DNA of 64,000 bases, from NCBI RefSeq assembly GCF_008831285.2, contig NC_045147.1, positions 16,842,854-16,906,853 of the forward strand. The letters are read 5' to 3'. This document shows positions 1 through 12,336 of this stretch, piece by piece. Position 1 is the first letter of the stretch; every line of letters starts with the position of its first letter. The stretch is from Nymphaea colorata. Lineage: Eukaryota; Streptophyta; Magnoliopsida; Nymphaeales; Nymphaeaceae. The notes below the pieces were generated by a model. It ran no database searches, was not told where the DNA came from, and saw only the letters and a list, made by a program, of their open reading frames with translations. A program made the translations under genes and the position numbers.

Positions 1-1117
1 CCGCGGAGCTTCTGTATCCTATAATCTATGTCACATAGACATGCCTAAAAGGCTGCAGCATCCACGTCAACAGTTCAGGACACAGGTGCACTCTTGGACA
101 AGGCAGGTACCCAATCAAAGCCATGCTGAATGCAGTCAACACATAAACACTTTTTTGTACAATTTGGACTCGATCAATTTTTATCAAGCCCAAATTTATC
201 TTTCTTAAAACTTTACAGTGTTCTTTTTATTTGGTCACAACTAAATTACTTCTCTTTCTCCTAAACATTTTGATTATGGGTATCCATATAACTTTGGTGG
301 CTTTAGGTACATTTTCCGACCATCATTTAACGTCACTAAGCATGGGACTTGACTTCCAAGAAAGGTTTATGTTCTTCTTCACCGTCTATTGTAAAGAGAA
401 AACACCTCTCAAATATTTAGGATGGCCTGGTATAACATGTTGGTCATTAAACCCAGTACCAAAGAATAGTGGTAAGAGATAAGGCATCCTAACTCCATCA
501 GTCAGCCAGTAAGGCTTCCATTATCTATGTTCTTTTTTTTTTCTTTTTCTTCGGAAAAAATCTTCTTCTTCTGTTCCTATAGTCGAATTACATTTCGATC
601 TGTGCAACATATATGGAACGTTTGGTTATGTCAAACATATTGCCTTGTCCTTTAACGGGCATCATGGCCTCTTTCAATTATTCGTCATGTTTCCCAGCTA
701 CTCCCGTCACTTTGCAACTACACTAATGTTATTCACAGTTAGTTTCTCATATCTTCATTGTGCTAGAAGACTCCCAACCACAACAATTACTGCAATATTT
801 CGATTTCCTCTGTTTTACTGGAGATGACAAACCCACATTAGCATCCCCTATTTTCGTTCGTTCTATATTCATGCTTAATGAGGCACTTGTTCCAACAAAT
901 CTTCATTTCCTCAAACAACTGTATCCTTCTGATAACTGAAAATCAGTATAATCATTTTTGCTGCGCAATTTCAACCCCAATTAATAAAAAAGTGATGTCC
1001 TTCAAAATGCCCACTTTATAACTGAAAGAAAGATAACCAGTTCGTTGATGGGATTTCCGTAAGGTAGCAATGAATTAAATCCACACTTACGAAATGAAAC
1101 AAGATAGAGAGGCTTAC

Positions 1118-1796
1118 AATTCGAATCATCTGTGGTTAAAGTTTTCCAATCTAAGGACTTCTCTGTTTCCAGACGTGCATTCCCGTTGGACAGGGACCCC
1201 CACTTCCCGAGATTATTAGACATCGCACTGTCATCCTCCTTTGCATGTGCATCTGACCGACCCCCCGACCTGTTCGAATCCAAATCTCTGCCTACATGAC
1301 TCCCATTCATTGCTCGCTGCCTTAGTTCAACAGAAGCAATCGGCATGACCGATGAATTTTCCAAACTAGGCTCCAAGCACACCGTCTGGACACCCCCCAT
1401 GCAAATCGACTGGAATGGCCTAATCTCTCCGATCAAAGATTCGTTAGCAACAGGCTCAATTCTAGGGTATACTGAGCCTTCGACGACGGCTATCTCCAGA
1501 TTTTCAGCACGATCGGCCCCAACACCATGTCCCAGAACCTCACCGGAGGCTAAACCAGATCGATTGGTAGCAGTGGCATCGATAGAATCTCCAGCATCGG
1601 CATCCTTCAGCTTGGAACCTTTACTCTTCCGTTTTCGCTTCCGCTTCTTCTCCAGGAGGAACGAGACTCCGTCATCGGCCAGCTCCTCTGTAATAGCCGC
1701 TGACTGCGATCCGGAAAGAAGCCCTACATTTTCTCCGATGCTCTCGTCGGCGAGGAGCTCAAAGGGAAGCTTCCGCCCCCTGGGCCTCACGTCCAT
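1118..1796 (-). CDS. POD1: POD1/TAPT1-like membrane protein, first coding exon only (partial)
   Basis: Open frame of 226 codons from an ATG at 1796 (start MDVRPRGRKLPFELL) to a splice donor at 1117 (exon ends at 1118 in phase 1, intron begins GTAAGCC). The opening RGRKLPFELL, the Lys/Arg-rich block KKRKRKRKSKGSKLK near residues 50-65, an ELRQR motif and a final KSLDW segment match what I recall of the long, poorly conserved N-terminus of plant POLLEN DEFECTIVE IN GUIDANCE 1 / TAPT1-family proteins. These are ER multi-pass proteins; Arabidopsis POD1 is needed for pollen-tube guidance and embryo patterning. The membrane-spanning exons are not in the window and should lie left of position 1. An in-frame upstream ATG at 1868 would add 24 residues, mostly Ser/Leu encoded by a (GA)n tract, so I prefer 1796. 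Assignment rests on N-terminal motifs only. Confidence 0.55.
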
Positions 1797-2097
1797 GGAT
1801 GGGATCCCAGCACACGCGCGCGCGAGAGAGAGAGAGAGAGATGACGACGACGACGGATTTGTTCCCAACGGCTGATGACTGCGGCCTCTCTCTCTCGCGC
1901 GCGCTCTCCCTCTCTCTCAGTTGGCGGCAACCGAGCCGATCCCCGGAGCGTGACAAGCACGTCAGGCTCGCTAGTCGCTATTATTATAGTTTCATATTTG
2001 CCGCAGACTTCCTCTCAAATTCAATATGCCGGCCGCAATATGTATAGGGGAGGACTTCCAACTTCCAACCTCTCGTTAAATCGCCAGTAGTTTGAAA

Positions 2098-2110
2098 ACT
2101 TTATATACCC
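2098..2110 (-). promoter_or_regulatory. Probable TATA box of the POD1-like gene
   Basis: On the minus strand the sequence reads GGGTATATAAAG, a good TATA element, about 300 nt upstream of the ATG at 1796. It would place transcription start near 2070 and give a 5' UTR containing the (GA)/(CT) tracts at about 1818-1842 and 1888-1918. Inferred from motif and spacing only. Confidence 0.45.
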
Positions 2111-2130
2111 TCTTCTAATTGCTTCCTCAT

Positions 2131-2156
2131 CTATATATATATATATATATATATAT
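2131..2156. repeat. (TA)n microsatellite
   Basis: Uninterrupted run of alternating T and A just upstream of the POD1-like gene. Simple sequence repeat with no coding content. Confidence 0.9.
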
Positions 2157-3775
2157 TTTCACCCGCGGCCATGAGTTTTGTGTTGCTTGAGTTCATGCAT
2201 CAACTTAAGTACAATGGCTTTGTCTCCCTTTATAAGATTAGCTACCTTTTGTTGGAGTTGATACTTTCTCTTCTCCACAGGATCACAGTTTTTGTGCACA
2301 GCAACCTAGATATGTTTAACATTCTTGTCAAATAGAAAGCTCTCAGGCCCCATGAAATTCATTGAGCAGCCAAAACATGAGCAAATGGTTGCCTGGCTCT
2401 CAATCATCAATGTTTTGGAGTTGTCCTCTAGGGTTCTTTTATCTTTCACGTCCAAATTTGCTGACTTTCCTGCTGAGAAAGAGCATTGTGGTTATCGATC
2501 AATCAAAAGAGTTGTACCGACTGACTTGTATGGAAGTGTGATTTTCAAGGTTGGATTAATGCATCGGAGCTGGTTATGTGCGCTTGCCGGTGCATCATTT
2601 TTCTGGGTGCCAGTACGCTTAATGACCAAAATGCCCTTGACTAATAAAAAAGAGCACTTTTTTTAAAAAAAAAAGACTAAAGAGGACATTTCTTTTTAAA
2701 TAATTTTTAAAATACCCAACTTTTACCCCTTTTTTTTTGGCATATATATCTTGCGTGCACCAAGTGGCGCATGCATCTCTCCCTCTCTCTCTCTCTCTTA
2801 GTGCATTCTTCAAAATCCATCTCTCATGTAATAGCAGGGTTCTGAAATTTTAGTCGAGGTGGTGAGCTTTGGATTCTGTTCCTCCATGGTAAGAGGAATT
2901 ACAAGCAATTGGAGAGTTGGGTGCAGCCACTAAGACCAGGTGAGAGGGCTACCTATCTAGAGACAAACATGCATGGTTTGATCTAACAATTTATGCCCAT
3001 GAAGACGGGTAGAATCTTTTCTGCATAATATTACACAAGGACAATGCATCAACCATAAGCAAGCCATGTCACAGGATAAGAGAAGATAGTATAAATTTAC
3101 AGGACAATTTAACTGGAGACAAAATAATTTCCAAGTAGGTGATATAGATGCCGAAGGATTACGCTGTTGCTTAAGAATATTGCACGAAACTCTAAATCAA
3201 CTTTCCATTTTGACTCTGCTGGTGAAACAACATGAGTTTTATTTCAGGAGAAGATGAAGAGCTGATGTCGGTGAGATCAGCGGTTTGGCTCCTCGGTTTC
3301 GATGCGTATGTGAGTCACGTTGAAAACCGATTGGTAGTACTCTCAAGAGATGCGTATAACCATGTTACTTAGCAACAATGTTGATCTCAACTGTGAAGTG
3401 ATTATATTTAAGCAACTGCAAGACTGTTAATCTCAACCTTTCAGTTGCGTTGCTGAAATGTAATCACTTCACAGTTGATTCGATACTCTCTGAACTATTC
3501 TTTTCTCGATCATCAATTTTTACAATTTCCATGATCATGATTTTTTCAGTTATATGTAGACATCTAGCCACAAAAAGAAAGAGTGACTAGAGAGAGTGAC
3601 AGCCGCCATTAGCTTCGTAGCTTTAAGAAAACTCAACATCGTTACAATTTTGTATCCATCCCGCAACGCTAGACGGCTCACTAAGTATTAACAGTGCCTG
3701 TAATGTATGCCGCAAATGGAAGCATGCAAAGCCATGCATCGCCGCCGGCCGGCTGCCTAGTAGGCTAGGGGGAGC
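2157..3775. other. Spacer between the POD1-like and MS1-like genes
   Basis: No convincing gene. A 113-codon plus-strand frame at 2325-2666 has no family resemblance and lacks a good ATG context. A short (CT)n run lies at about 2778-2799. The only structured element is the foldback at 3387-3478, listed separately. The rightmost part should contain the 3' UTR of the MS1-like gene (minus strand). Confidence 0.6.
3387..3478. repeat. Foldback element with 18-bp perfect arms
   Basis: Positions 3387-3404 (TCAACTGTGAAGTGATTA) are the exact reverse complement of 3461-3478. Inside, GCAACTG (about 3411-3417) pairs with CAGTTGC (about 3442-3448), extending the stem after an asymmetric bulge, with a loop of roughly 24 nt. 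It could be a tiny MITE remnant or a transcribed hairpin. It lies in a spacer and overlaps no gene. Confidence 0.7.
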
Positions 3776-6322
3776 TCAGACCGGATCCATCAAGGGTAGG
3801 ATACCCCTAGGCATCAAGGACGAGCCGCAGGCTTCGCAGAAGAAGATGACCGGCGTATTCTCGCCGTCGCCGATGCCTCCGCACCTCGTGTGCTGCCACA
3901 CTTCGCAGACGTCGCAAGCGATCATGCGCTCACCGTCGTCATCCCTCGCCCCGCAGCTGCAGTCCACAACCCAATTGTCGGCGCCGCCTTCGTACCTCAG
4001 GCCGCAGCCGAGGTCGAGCCCTCTACCTCTCACCCACATCCTGGCGCCCGACTCAGCCACCCCGAACAGCGGCTCCTCATTGTCCACATCCCCACCTTTT
4101 CCTTCCACGACTTCCACCTCCACCACCACGAACTCCCGCGCGATGTAATACGTGTCTCGCAAGGCTTTCTCCACCTCCCTCTTCAGGTCGCCCACGGTGG
4201 CGTACAAAGGGACAACCACCACCTCGGGCGGCGGCAGAGGCCGGCTGAGCTCCTCCGCCTCGGCGCCGGTCCCCGGCACCACGCTGCACAGGAACCGAAG
4301 CATCGAGTCGTCGTCGTCGAAGAATGGCCACGATTTGACGAACCGTTTCGTGTCCAGGATGGCCCGGGCCGCCGCCTGAATCACCGCCGCCTCCGTCGTC
4401 GACCGCAACTTCGCCGGCCAGTAGTTCTCTACCACGTGCTTGTAGAAGTAGATGATGTCCTTGGTTAGCTCTTCCAGCCCGATCTGACCGACGCTACCGC
4501 CGCCGCAGCTGTCTTCGCCAGCCGAATCCGGCTCCCTTTCGATGCCTGTACCCAAAGCACCGCCGCCGCCAGCACCACCAGCGCCACCGCTACTACTACT
4601 GAACTCCTCTACGGTATACTCAAGTACTCGGGTTGCCGAATTTACCCTCCGACGGATGATGCGCTTGCCGATGATGCACTCGTTAAGCGATTTCAGCACG
4701 AAGTCTAGAAGACCTGTGTCGCCGATGGTCAGCCGGGCCGCGTCTCGCACCGCCTGCCGCGACATTCTACCGCCGCCGTCCAGGAGCGCGTCGACGATCA
4801 CGTCTGCGGCGTATCTCAGCCGCTTGTCCGACCACCGGCTTGTCGGAAACGAGAGCAGTTTCGGCACGGGTGCCGCGTTCCGTCTTTTTTCTGCGTGAGA
4901 CTTCCGAGTCACCGGCGGCACCGCCGGAGCCTGTAAGTGCTCGTCTGAGTCTAACTTGTCAGATGGTTGAACAGGGAAGCGGGACCGAAGCTCCAACATG
5001 AACCGGAGTAAGTCTCTGACGGTCAGCATCGTTGTATCGCTGAGCCTCTGGTAAGTGCGGACGATACGTCGAATCGTATCGACGTTGTCGACTGCTCGGA
5101 AGTCGTCGAGGACGGACGGGAGGGGGAAGCCGCCGAGAATCTCCACGGCGGTCGCGTATTTCGTCTCCGTGACTCCGAAACTCCCATGGCCGTAGGAGTA
5201 ACCCCATCTTCCGAACCAGGTCCGTCCATACGCGACGTTGTACAGCAGCCGGAGCTCCATGCCCCGCTTCTTCGCGACGTCGTCCACCGTCACCTCCCTG
5301 AAGAAGTGCACGAAGAAGAGGGTCGGTTGACGAGAAAATTAACCGGAACGTCACCCCAACAGAAGCGAGGTAGATTACCTGGTGCGAAGGAGATTGCAGA
5401 TTCGGTCCCAGAGGTCCATAATTTCGCGGCCGGAGACGTATTTCGAACCCTTTTCCCGGCCGTTGATTGTGATAAGGTGACCGAAGCCGTTGCAATGGAC
5501 CATTCCGTGAAGGAGGTAACCGGTCCGGTCGAACGCCGTCGCTTCCGTCGACTCCCTGCCCCCGACGCCGAGCGGTTTGTGTGACGAGTCCGACCGTGGA
5601 ATGATAAAATGGTACCGGCGTTTCGATACGAAGTGGTGGCTCCACCCTGGAATTCGAATTTTGAAACGATCAGCAAAACCCTCGCCCTAGTTCAGCATAA
5701 GAATTCCGATGCTATCATATGTGTCGCCGGAGAGTTCCTCCGGCGAAGCATGTGCATAACTCGAATCTTAAGGACTGCCAAATCCCAGCGAAAGAATTCA
5801 TACGCAAATCTAGGAAATCAAAAAAAAAAAGGCGAAGGTGGTGGGTCATTATTGGAACGGCAATCCATGCCAAGGGCACATCGTTACGTTCTTGAATTCC
5901 GGTAAACCGCTACCTACTTCGGCGGCGGTTGCCGGAAAAAAACAACCCAAAACCACGAGAAGCACCAAGAAAGGGAAAAGACAAAGAGCGTAAGGATTCG
6001 GCGCCTGACCGCTGCATCTGCAGTAATCACAATGTGGCCTGAAAGACTGGGAAACGTGCTCCTCGACGACGTAAAGCGGGATGGCGACTCCCGAAGCCTC
6101 CTCGATCAAGATGGTCTTCCAAGTGGGCATCCCCTCCACGGCATAGTCCTCGGCCTCTCCGCATTCTTGGAGAAACTGGCGGACATTGTCGCGGAAGGCG
6201 CCGGAAAGTTCGAGCGGGCAGCCGGGATCGGCGAAGGTGTGGAAACCGTAGGCCCGAGCTGCCCGCCCCCTCTTCCTGGAGAGCTGCTCCCGTTGGGCGT
6301 CCACTGTCGACAGCTGAACCAT
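3776..6322 (-). CDS. MS1: PHD-finger transcriptional regulator, MALE STERILITY1 type (3 exons, 700 aa)
   Basis: Exons (minus): 6322-6010, 5646-5379, 5297-3776. Introns are GT-AG, 363 and 81 bp, and the 2103 nt close in frame. MS1/MMD1 proteins are nuclear PHD-finger regulators of anther development; MS1 acts in the tapetum on pollen-wall and cell-death genes. Visible landmarks: basic SRKRGR stretch near residue 15-20, GAFRDNVRQFLQEC at 41-54, CDYCRC at 98-103 joining across intron 1 to GWSHHFVSKRRYHFIIP, GREIMDLWDRIC before intron 2, then RGMELRLLYNVAYGRTWFGRWGY. The C-terminal PHD finger (about 640-684) has the full Cys4-His-Cys3 set (C640, C642, C655, C658, H663, C666, C681, C684). The short tail after it resembles MS1 more than MMD1/DUET, whose tail is longer. 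The start is the ATG at 6322; an upstream in-frame ATG at 6433 would add a poly-Val segment and is unlikely. Exons are strongly GC-rich. Confidence 0.9.
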
Positions 6323-6433
6323 GAAAAAGACGACGACGACAACGACAACGACGGTGAGGATGCCTGAGCCAATCGCCGGCTCTCGCGCGCTCCTCCAAAA
6401 CTCATGCAGAAGAAGGAAGAACGAAGATCTCAA

Positions 6434-9400
6434 AAAGTAGGAATTCTCTCGATCGCGTTCGTTGGGTCGCAGCTAATTCCGGTTTTATGTCTCCTCCATT
6501 TTCTTGGAATTTTCTGCTCTTTTTATTATGCCGCCGCCATGGGGAGATCCAACGGTTCACAGTGGCGTTTCTCTAAGGCTTTGGCCACTTTCGACCGTCC
6601 GATTCTTATTTGTCCGATCTAAGGGGGAAGGAGTCTTTCAACACGTGGCAAGATGCCGTTTCATGCTCTTGGAGGGCGGCGGGACCCGACGCAGATCTCA
6701 TTGCCACGCGGCACTTCGTGATTGGTTGAATGGTGGCCTGGAGTATAACTGTTCTTTCGAATCGGTTGGATTGTGAACCGAATCAGGACATGTGGGGGGA
6801 ACCGGCAAGTAGCAGGTGAGGAACTTATAATCTAACATTTTGGATCCAGGTTGACCCGATCCCAGGTCTGCTTCCATGCAATGTATGGGGAACCCAAATC
6901 CCAAATCCCAAGTAGAGATATAAGCAATTTCTTGTAAAGCGGGGGATTGTGAGCTTGTTGTGTTTGAATCAGTTTTTTTTATTTTCAAATTGATATCTTT
7001 AAATATTTGCTTTGTTATGTATATGAGTGTTCCTTTAGATATATAAATCGGTGAAGAGGTGCACCTCCCTTCTAGACAATTTTTCCCTAGCTCCGTCGTT
7101 TGTTTGAGTTGAGTCAGAACGTGCTGTCTCGATCCAAATCAGAATATTTCACATTAAAAATAAGTGGAACTTGGCGCTTTTATGAACTTCTTCACATCCA
7201 AACGTAAGCACACATACAAAAGTGAAAAAGATCATCGAGCATTTCATGCTCAGGTTGTTCTCACCTGTTTGCAGCATATGTGACAAAAAAGCATGTAGAC
7301 CATTGTGGTATACAATCTTCTTACAACAAGAGCACCACGGCCACCTGCTTCTGTACCACGCCTGAATCGGCAGGTTTAATTTATTATAATGTTTCCTTTC
7401 GTTCATGATCTCCTCTGGCTGATCGGCTTCATACCATGCGGTAGATCAAGTTCTTAACCTTTTCCTTTACTCAGAAAGCTTCTATTACAAGGACATGGCC
7501 ACATTGAGTCTACAAGGTTTAGGAGTGACCGACTCTTCTTCGGGATAGGTGTAATAGCCTCGATACAGGGATGAGAAAAAACTAAAAAGGACTAGTTTCA
7601 GCCAGAATAGGCAGCTGCGCCGGCAGAAGTTGGAAATCAGAAGTATTATCTGAGAACAGAATCTGCAGTACAATGATGCATCTGCTTATTAGAAAACAAG
7701 AGCAGGCAAATCTCACTGGTCTCGCCGGAGCCTTGCTTGAACGATCACACAAGTTCCTGCCGACTGCCCATTTTCGATCGCAAATCAGATACCAAGAGGG
7801 AAGAGCCCATTTATTGTGGTCCCTTCATTGTTACGAGAGCATCCTCGCTTAACCATGGCATGTTCAAGGAATTTGAATTCCGCAGGTTGTTCAGGACATG
7901 TAACTAAGCGACGCAAGCAGTGAAATGTAAAACTTCGAAACTTTGGTAAGTAGTGCATTTTGCTAGGGAAAAATATCTAATCAGATGTTATTATTCGTGT
8001 GCATTCGACTTGCTCTATCCCATCTAACGCGAAAGGATTGCCACTCCATATTCAAGTTCGACAACTATTTTGCTTTGCGTGAGTGTCCCTTTGAGTGATT
8101 CAAATGCTAAGAACAAACTGATAGGAAGGCGACAGCCTTTCTCTTCTTTTAACGACAGGAAACCATTAAAATTCAGATCATTTAGTAAGCTCATCCACGA
8201 TAGACATCTTAAATGACAGAGACATTTAAAAAGGAAAAGAAGAGGGTCTTAGGAACAGAAGTCAGAGGAATTGATAACCACACATCTAGGATACTAGTTG
8301 GAAGAAAAAATAGGTCATGAACATGCCGTGTACACATCTAACTCCAGCGGCGTTTGGTTCAGAAGGGGAGAAACAATCAATTTTTGGTTCAGAAGAGAGC
8401 AAAAAAGGATATCAGCTTGTGTAGATAATGTAAAAATTTCACAAATTTCATACTAGAATTTTAGATCCTATATTAGACATTTCAGTTTTTCTGACCACAA
8501 GCTGTACTTTGTATTGGTTAGTATTTTCGGAAGGGTATTTAAGAATCAAATGTTGGAATTGCAAAAGTGGAAACGCATATAATCAGGCAATCATTCCGAT
8601 AAATTTCAAATACCAAACTCACACTTGTATTGAATTTCTCAGCGGTACTTGAGAATCAAGGTTTGGTGTACCTGCAGCAAAAGCTTGAAATTGCATTACT
8701 CCGGATGCTTGCTTCACCCAGTGGTTTGTCGATATAGTATATCATCTCTTGAATCGCAGAAGATTTATGGAACTCAAAGACCAAGAAGTTCAAGTGCCTG
8801 CTTTTGACAAATCTAGGAGGGGTAGGTGCTGCAGTGCAGTAAACCAATGACTGACTTAAAGCATGTTGCGGACTGCAAACTTAATGTTCGATAACAATTA
8901 GACCCAAAATATGCCACATATTTTGGAATTGGTGGTAGATTTCAAATGCTCAACTACAGAACTCATAAGCTACCAAAGATGGATGAACTTCTGCAGAAAC
9001 AGAAGGATGAAACAAACAATTCCGAAAAAAAAAAAAAAAAACTTCAACCAAAAAAAATATATGTATGGCTGCATTCAATCACCAGGATTTGGCATTACAG
9101 AAGCAAATACCATACAAGAGTTCCCGTACAGCACCTTGGTGATCATATCCGATATTCAAGTAAGCAGGTTACTGGCATATAACAATCCCCAAAGCAGGGG
9201 TTAATGCAGCAGAGCCCACAAAAGTCGAAACCAAGTTCACTGCTCATAATTGGCCATAAAATAAGGGAAAGAACAAGTGCCTGGTCAGTCAACAGCAGGT
9301 CTGCTTAATCCACAATTTTTAGGCAAACTGCAATCCAAATTCGAGTCCCTCAGATACAACTACTGAAAGCGATACTAGGGACATAAAGTACATCCAAATT

Positions 9401-9905
9401 TGTTATGTCAAGAGGACAAACTATCCATTCTTCAGATTGACATATACAAAAATTCACACACCACTGAAAACTTGACATACAAAAACTGCATTACAGGTGG
9501 AAATCATGGAAATAAAGCACCCAAGATGTCAAAATTAACAAGATGCAGGTGTAATTTCTCAACCCAAGTTCAAGCAAAAGGATATAAAAGAAAAGAAAAT
9601 GAGTCGAGTCCAGTAAGGAGATTCATACAATAAAAATAACAAAGCACATACAAAATGTCTAAACAACAAAGCGCATTTCTGTCAGACAAAAGCCAAGAAT
9701 GCAATGGTGCAATGAAAGAATGTGCTGCCACGAACCATGCAGAGCAGGTGGAGCTGTATTCCAACTGAACGTTGAGAGCTGAAACACCATACTCTTTGCT
9801 GTTTGAATGTCATTTTCAGTTATCTTCATGATAACTTGGCTTTCGGAAAGAAGCAAAACAGAAGATAGAAGGATTAAAAAAATAGACTAGACTCTTGATG
9901 AAAGA
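6434..9905. other. Spacer upstream of the MS1-like gene
   Basis: No supported gene on either strand; the open frames are short and show no family signature. The first few hundred bases should hold the MS1-like promoter and 5' UTR, but no clear TATA box was recognised. Short A-runs are present (for example at about 9026-9041). The stretch near 8345-8630 begins GGCGTTTGGTTCAG and ends with ACCAAAC-like sequence, so it could be a decayed inverted-repeat transposon; not firm enough to call separately. Confidence 0.6.
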
Positions 9906-10085
9906 CAGGGGCAGTGCTTGGAATTTTCCATTTGGGGGGTGGAACTATAGTTTTAAAATTTTAAGGGGGGCAAAATATAGTTTTTCAAAATTTTTATATA
10001 AGCTTAAACAATTTGTTTTTAAATTGTATGTTTTTTTTTTTTAATTTGAAGTGCCTCTGCCGGCCCCATCTTGGCATCGCCCCTG
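9906..10085. mobile_element. Small hAT-like non-autonomous element (MITE), 180 bp
   Basis: The element starts CAGGGGCAG and ends CGCCCCTG, short terminal inverted repeats of the kind found on many plant hAT-derived MITEs. The flanking 8-mers ATGAAAGA (9898-9905) and ATAACAGA (10086-10093) agree at 6 of 8 positions, as expected for an aged 8-bp hAT target-site duplication. The interior is AT-rich, with a GGGGGG-ATAGTTTT type repeat and poly-T, and has no coding capacity. A related relic lies at 32980-33176. Confidence 0.6.
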
Positions 10086-10510
10086 ATAACAGAGACGAGC
10101 AAGTCAGCCTGAATCCCTTCTTGCAACATCCAGCATAGACTCTTCTAATTTGTTCTCCAGAGTGCGATGGTCATGTATGTTTTGGCCAGTACCATGGAAG
10201 AATCAACTCCATAGAAAGACACTGACAATCAGCGTACATGCAGAAGAAGGTTTTACATGTATTCATGAATCATGACCAACTCTCCATTCCCAGCCGGAAT
10301 GCATTGGACCAACTCTCCATTAATTTCCAAGAAAGGATTAAAAAAACACATTTCAGAAGATTAGTTTACAAAATACTTCACTACCTTGCCCATCGAATAA
10401 CTTCATAAATTTCATCTTTGATAGTGGGGGAAAGGCAGTCCCAATTGTGCATTAATTTTATTTGAATAATTATAGTTTATTGCAACAGACAAAAAAGAGG
10501 ACGGGATTGA

Positions 10511-10920
10511 TCATTTCATGGACATAACATGGTTATCAAGTTAATGGTCCTTACAATAAGAGCTCAAATTTATGTTACTTCTCCACAGACCCCACAAGGC
10601 TCTCAGGACAGCTTTCACCTAGCAGCTCTCCTACCAAAAACAAATCATGCATCAACTGAATTTCAAAATGGTGCTTTTCTTACTCTTCAGAAGATGCTTC
10701 TTCAGACAAATTTTTCACAACAGATAACAAGTATGAAGGATGGGTCATTTCATGGACAAAATTAACATGGTTATGAAGGAACTGGTCCTTAATAAGAGCT
10801 CAATTTATGTTACTTCTCCACAGACCCCACAAGGCTCTAAGAACAGCTTTTATCTAGCAGCTCTATACTGAAACCAAATCATGCATTAACTTTCAAAAGA
10901 TGGTGCTTTTTCTTACACCT
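10511..10920. repeat. Diverged tandem duplication, period about 234 bp
   Basis: Two adjacent copies begin with TCATTTCATGGACA (10511 and about 10745) and share the stretch TCCACAGACCCCACAAGGCT (about 10582 and 10817), with TTATGTTACTTC before it and AAATCATGCAT after it in both. The copies differ by scattered substitutions and small indels, so the duplication is not recent. No coding potential. Confidence 0.8.
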
Positions 10921-12336
10921 CTGAGGCACGATAGAAAAGCAGCAGAACTATAGCATGTCGCACAACCTTCTTCACTAACATTCTGGCACACCATAAAGGC
11001 ATGGTTTCCAATGAAGGAAAGAGTTGGAATAGAGAACGAAGAAATTTTTTTTAAAAAAAAAAAATCAGAAGCCGGTGCGAGCTCAACAAAATCACACACT
11101 TTTGTCTTGAAAGTCATAAATCAACAGCATATCAATGGAGGAACTTCCTATACAGCCTAGCAAAAAATTGGTGCTCCCCTATGTTATTCATCTGGAGAAA
11201 AGTGCCTTGATCGCCTAAATAGGATTCCCACAAAGGAGTAATACAAGAAACGTATCGCTCTTCTGTAAGCAAGCATATGCTATATGGTTCTCCTCAAAAA
11301 AAAGGAAAAGGAAAATGTAGAACTCTTCGCAGAGTGCTTCGGTCCTCAAGTTTTCTGGGACAGTATGGAGTACGTTTTTACATTTGCAGTTTCAAAATTC
11401 TCTAGCCGTACCATCATTCAAAGGAACAAAGAAATTGAAAAGTTAAATGTTCAACCCAAACACATACGCAAATGCTGCTTTCTCGAAATATTTTCGTTTT
11501 AGAAAAGAAAAACCCTTCAAAGCTACTCTCTCACGTCTACTACCAATGGAAAACAAAGTAGGAATACAGTAGAAGAGCACCTCATTGGAGCTGCAACGAA
11601 AAACAAAGTAAGGATACAGTTGAAGAGAACCTTATTGGGACTGGCAGTAATCCTTGTTATGTGCTTCATTGTCCAGCACCGGAACTTGCTAATATCCACA
11701 TGTTTTGGCATCTGTAAAATACTTTCCATCCAATCACCTACTTTTGCTACTTCCATCCGAAAAGTTTTCGGACCATCCAATAAACACATGAAAGCAACTC
11801 CAGTTGCATTTCCACTGACTTCCTACTGCTCATAGACCTTGAAACTTTCCTGATGCTGTGAGTTCATGTTCGCAGATCACTTGAATACGCTACCTGTTTT
11901 ACACTTTCTTGCTTGCATCCTCAAACGTTCATCTCATTTCGTTCTGATTCAGAACAGAAATATCAGAAACAAAAAGTGCTGAAAAATGCGTGCATCTTTA
12001 TTTTCATAAAGAGGATAACATCTAAGCATCGTCTTTGCAAAGAGATGGTGGCAGAAGGCCGAAGAGAAAAAGCTAAAAAAACCAGATATTCCACTACGCA
12101 GGATCTTGAAAGGAGCATTCCTGTTATTAAAATTCACCAGAAAAGACGACAATCTTGTTATACTTCCGGAAATTTTCCATCGTTCGTCCTCTTAGAAGAG
12201 GTCCAGACGCCAATCTTGTTTTCCAGATCATAAAAAAGAAAACCTACATCAAGATTTCTGATGAATACAGCAAAAATCACAGCAAAATCCCTATTCTGGA
12301 AGAAACAGACAACAAAACGTGCAAGTTCAGACTCAC
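10921..12336. other. Spacer downstream of 6-phosphogluconate dehydrogenase
   Basis: Contains a diverged 50-bp tandem duplication at about 11549-11648 (two copies around AAACAAAGTA and ATACAGT). The right end should carry the 3' UTR of the minus-strand 6PGD gene. No other gene or RNA was recognised. Confidence 0.55.

Noticed and set aside
1345-1875. 176-codon plus-strand frame opposite the POD1-like exon
   Set aside because: It is the antisense shadow of a GC-rich exon; its sequence is low-complexity Ser/Pro/Arg with no family resemblance.
2325-2666. 113-codon plus-strand frame upstream of the MS1-like gene
   Set aside because: No ATG at its start, no recognisable motif, and AT-rich composition matching the spacer.
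3890-4468. 192-codon plus-strand frame opposite MS1 exon 3
   Set aside because: It is antisense to the PHD-encoding exon and its His/Arg/Val-rich composition follows from the opposite strand's codons.
8345-8635. Possible inverted-repeat transposon starting GGCGTTTGGTTCAG
   Set aside because: Right-end similarity is limited to a few bases (ACCAAAC) and no target-site duplication could be matched.
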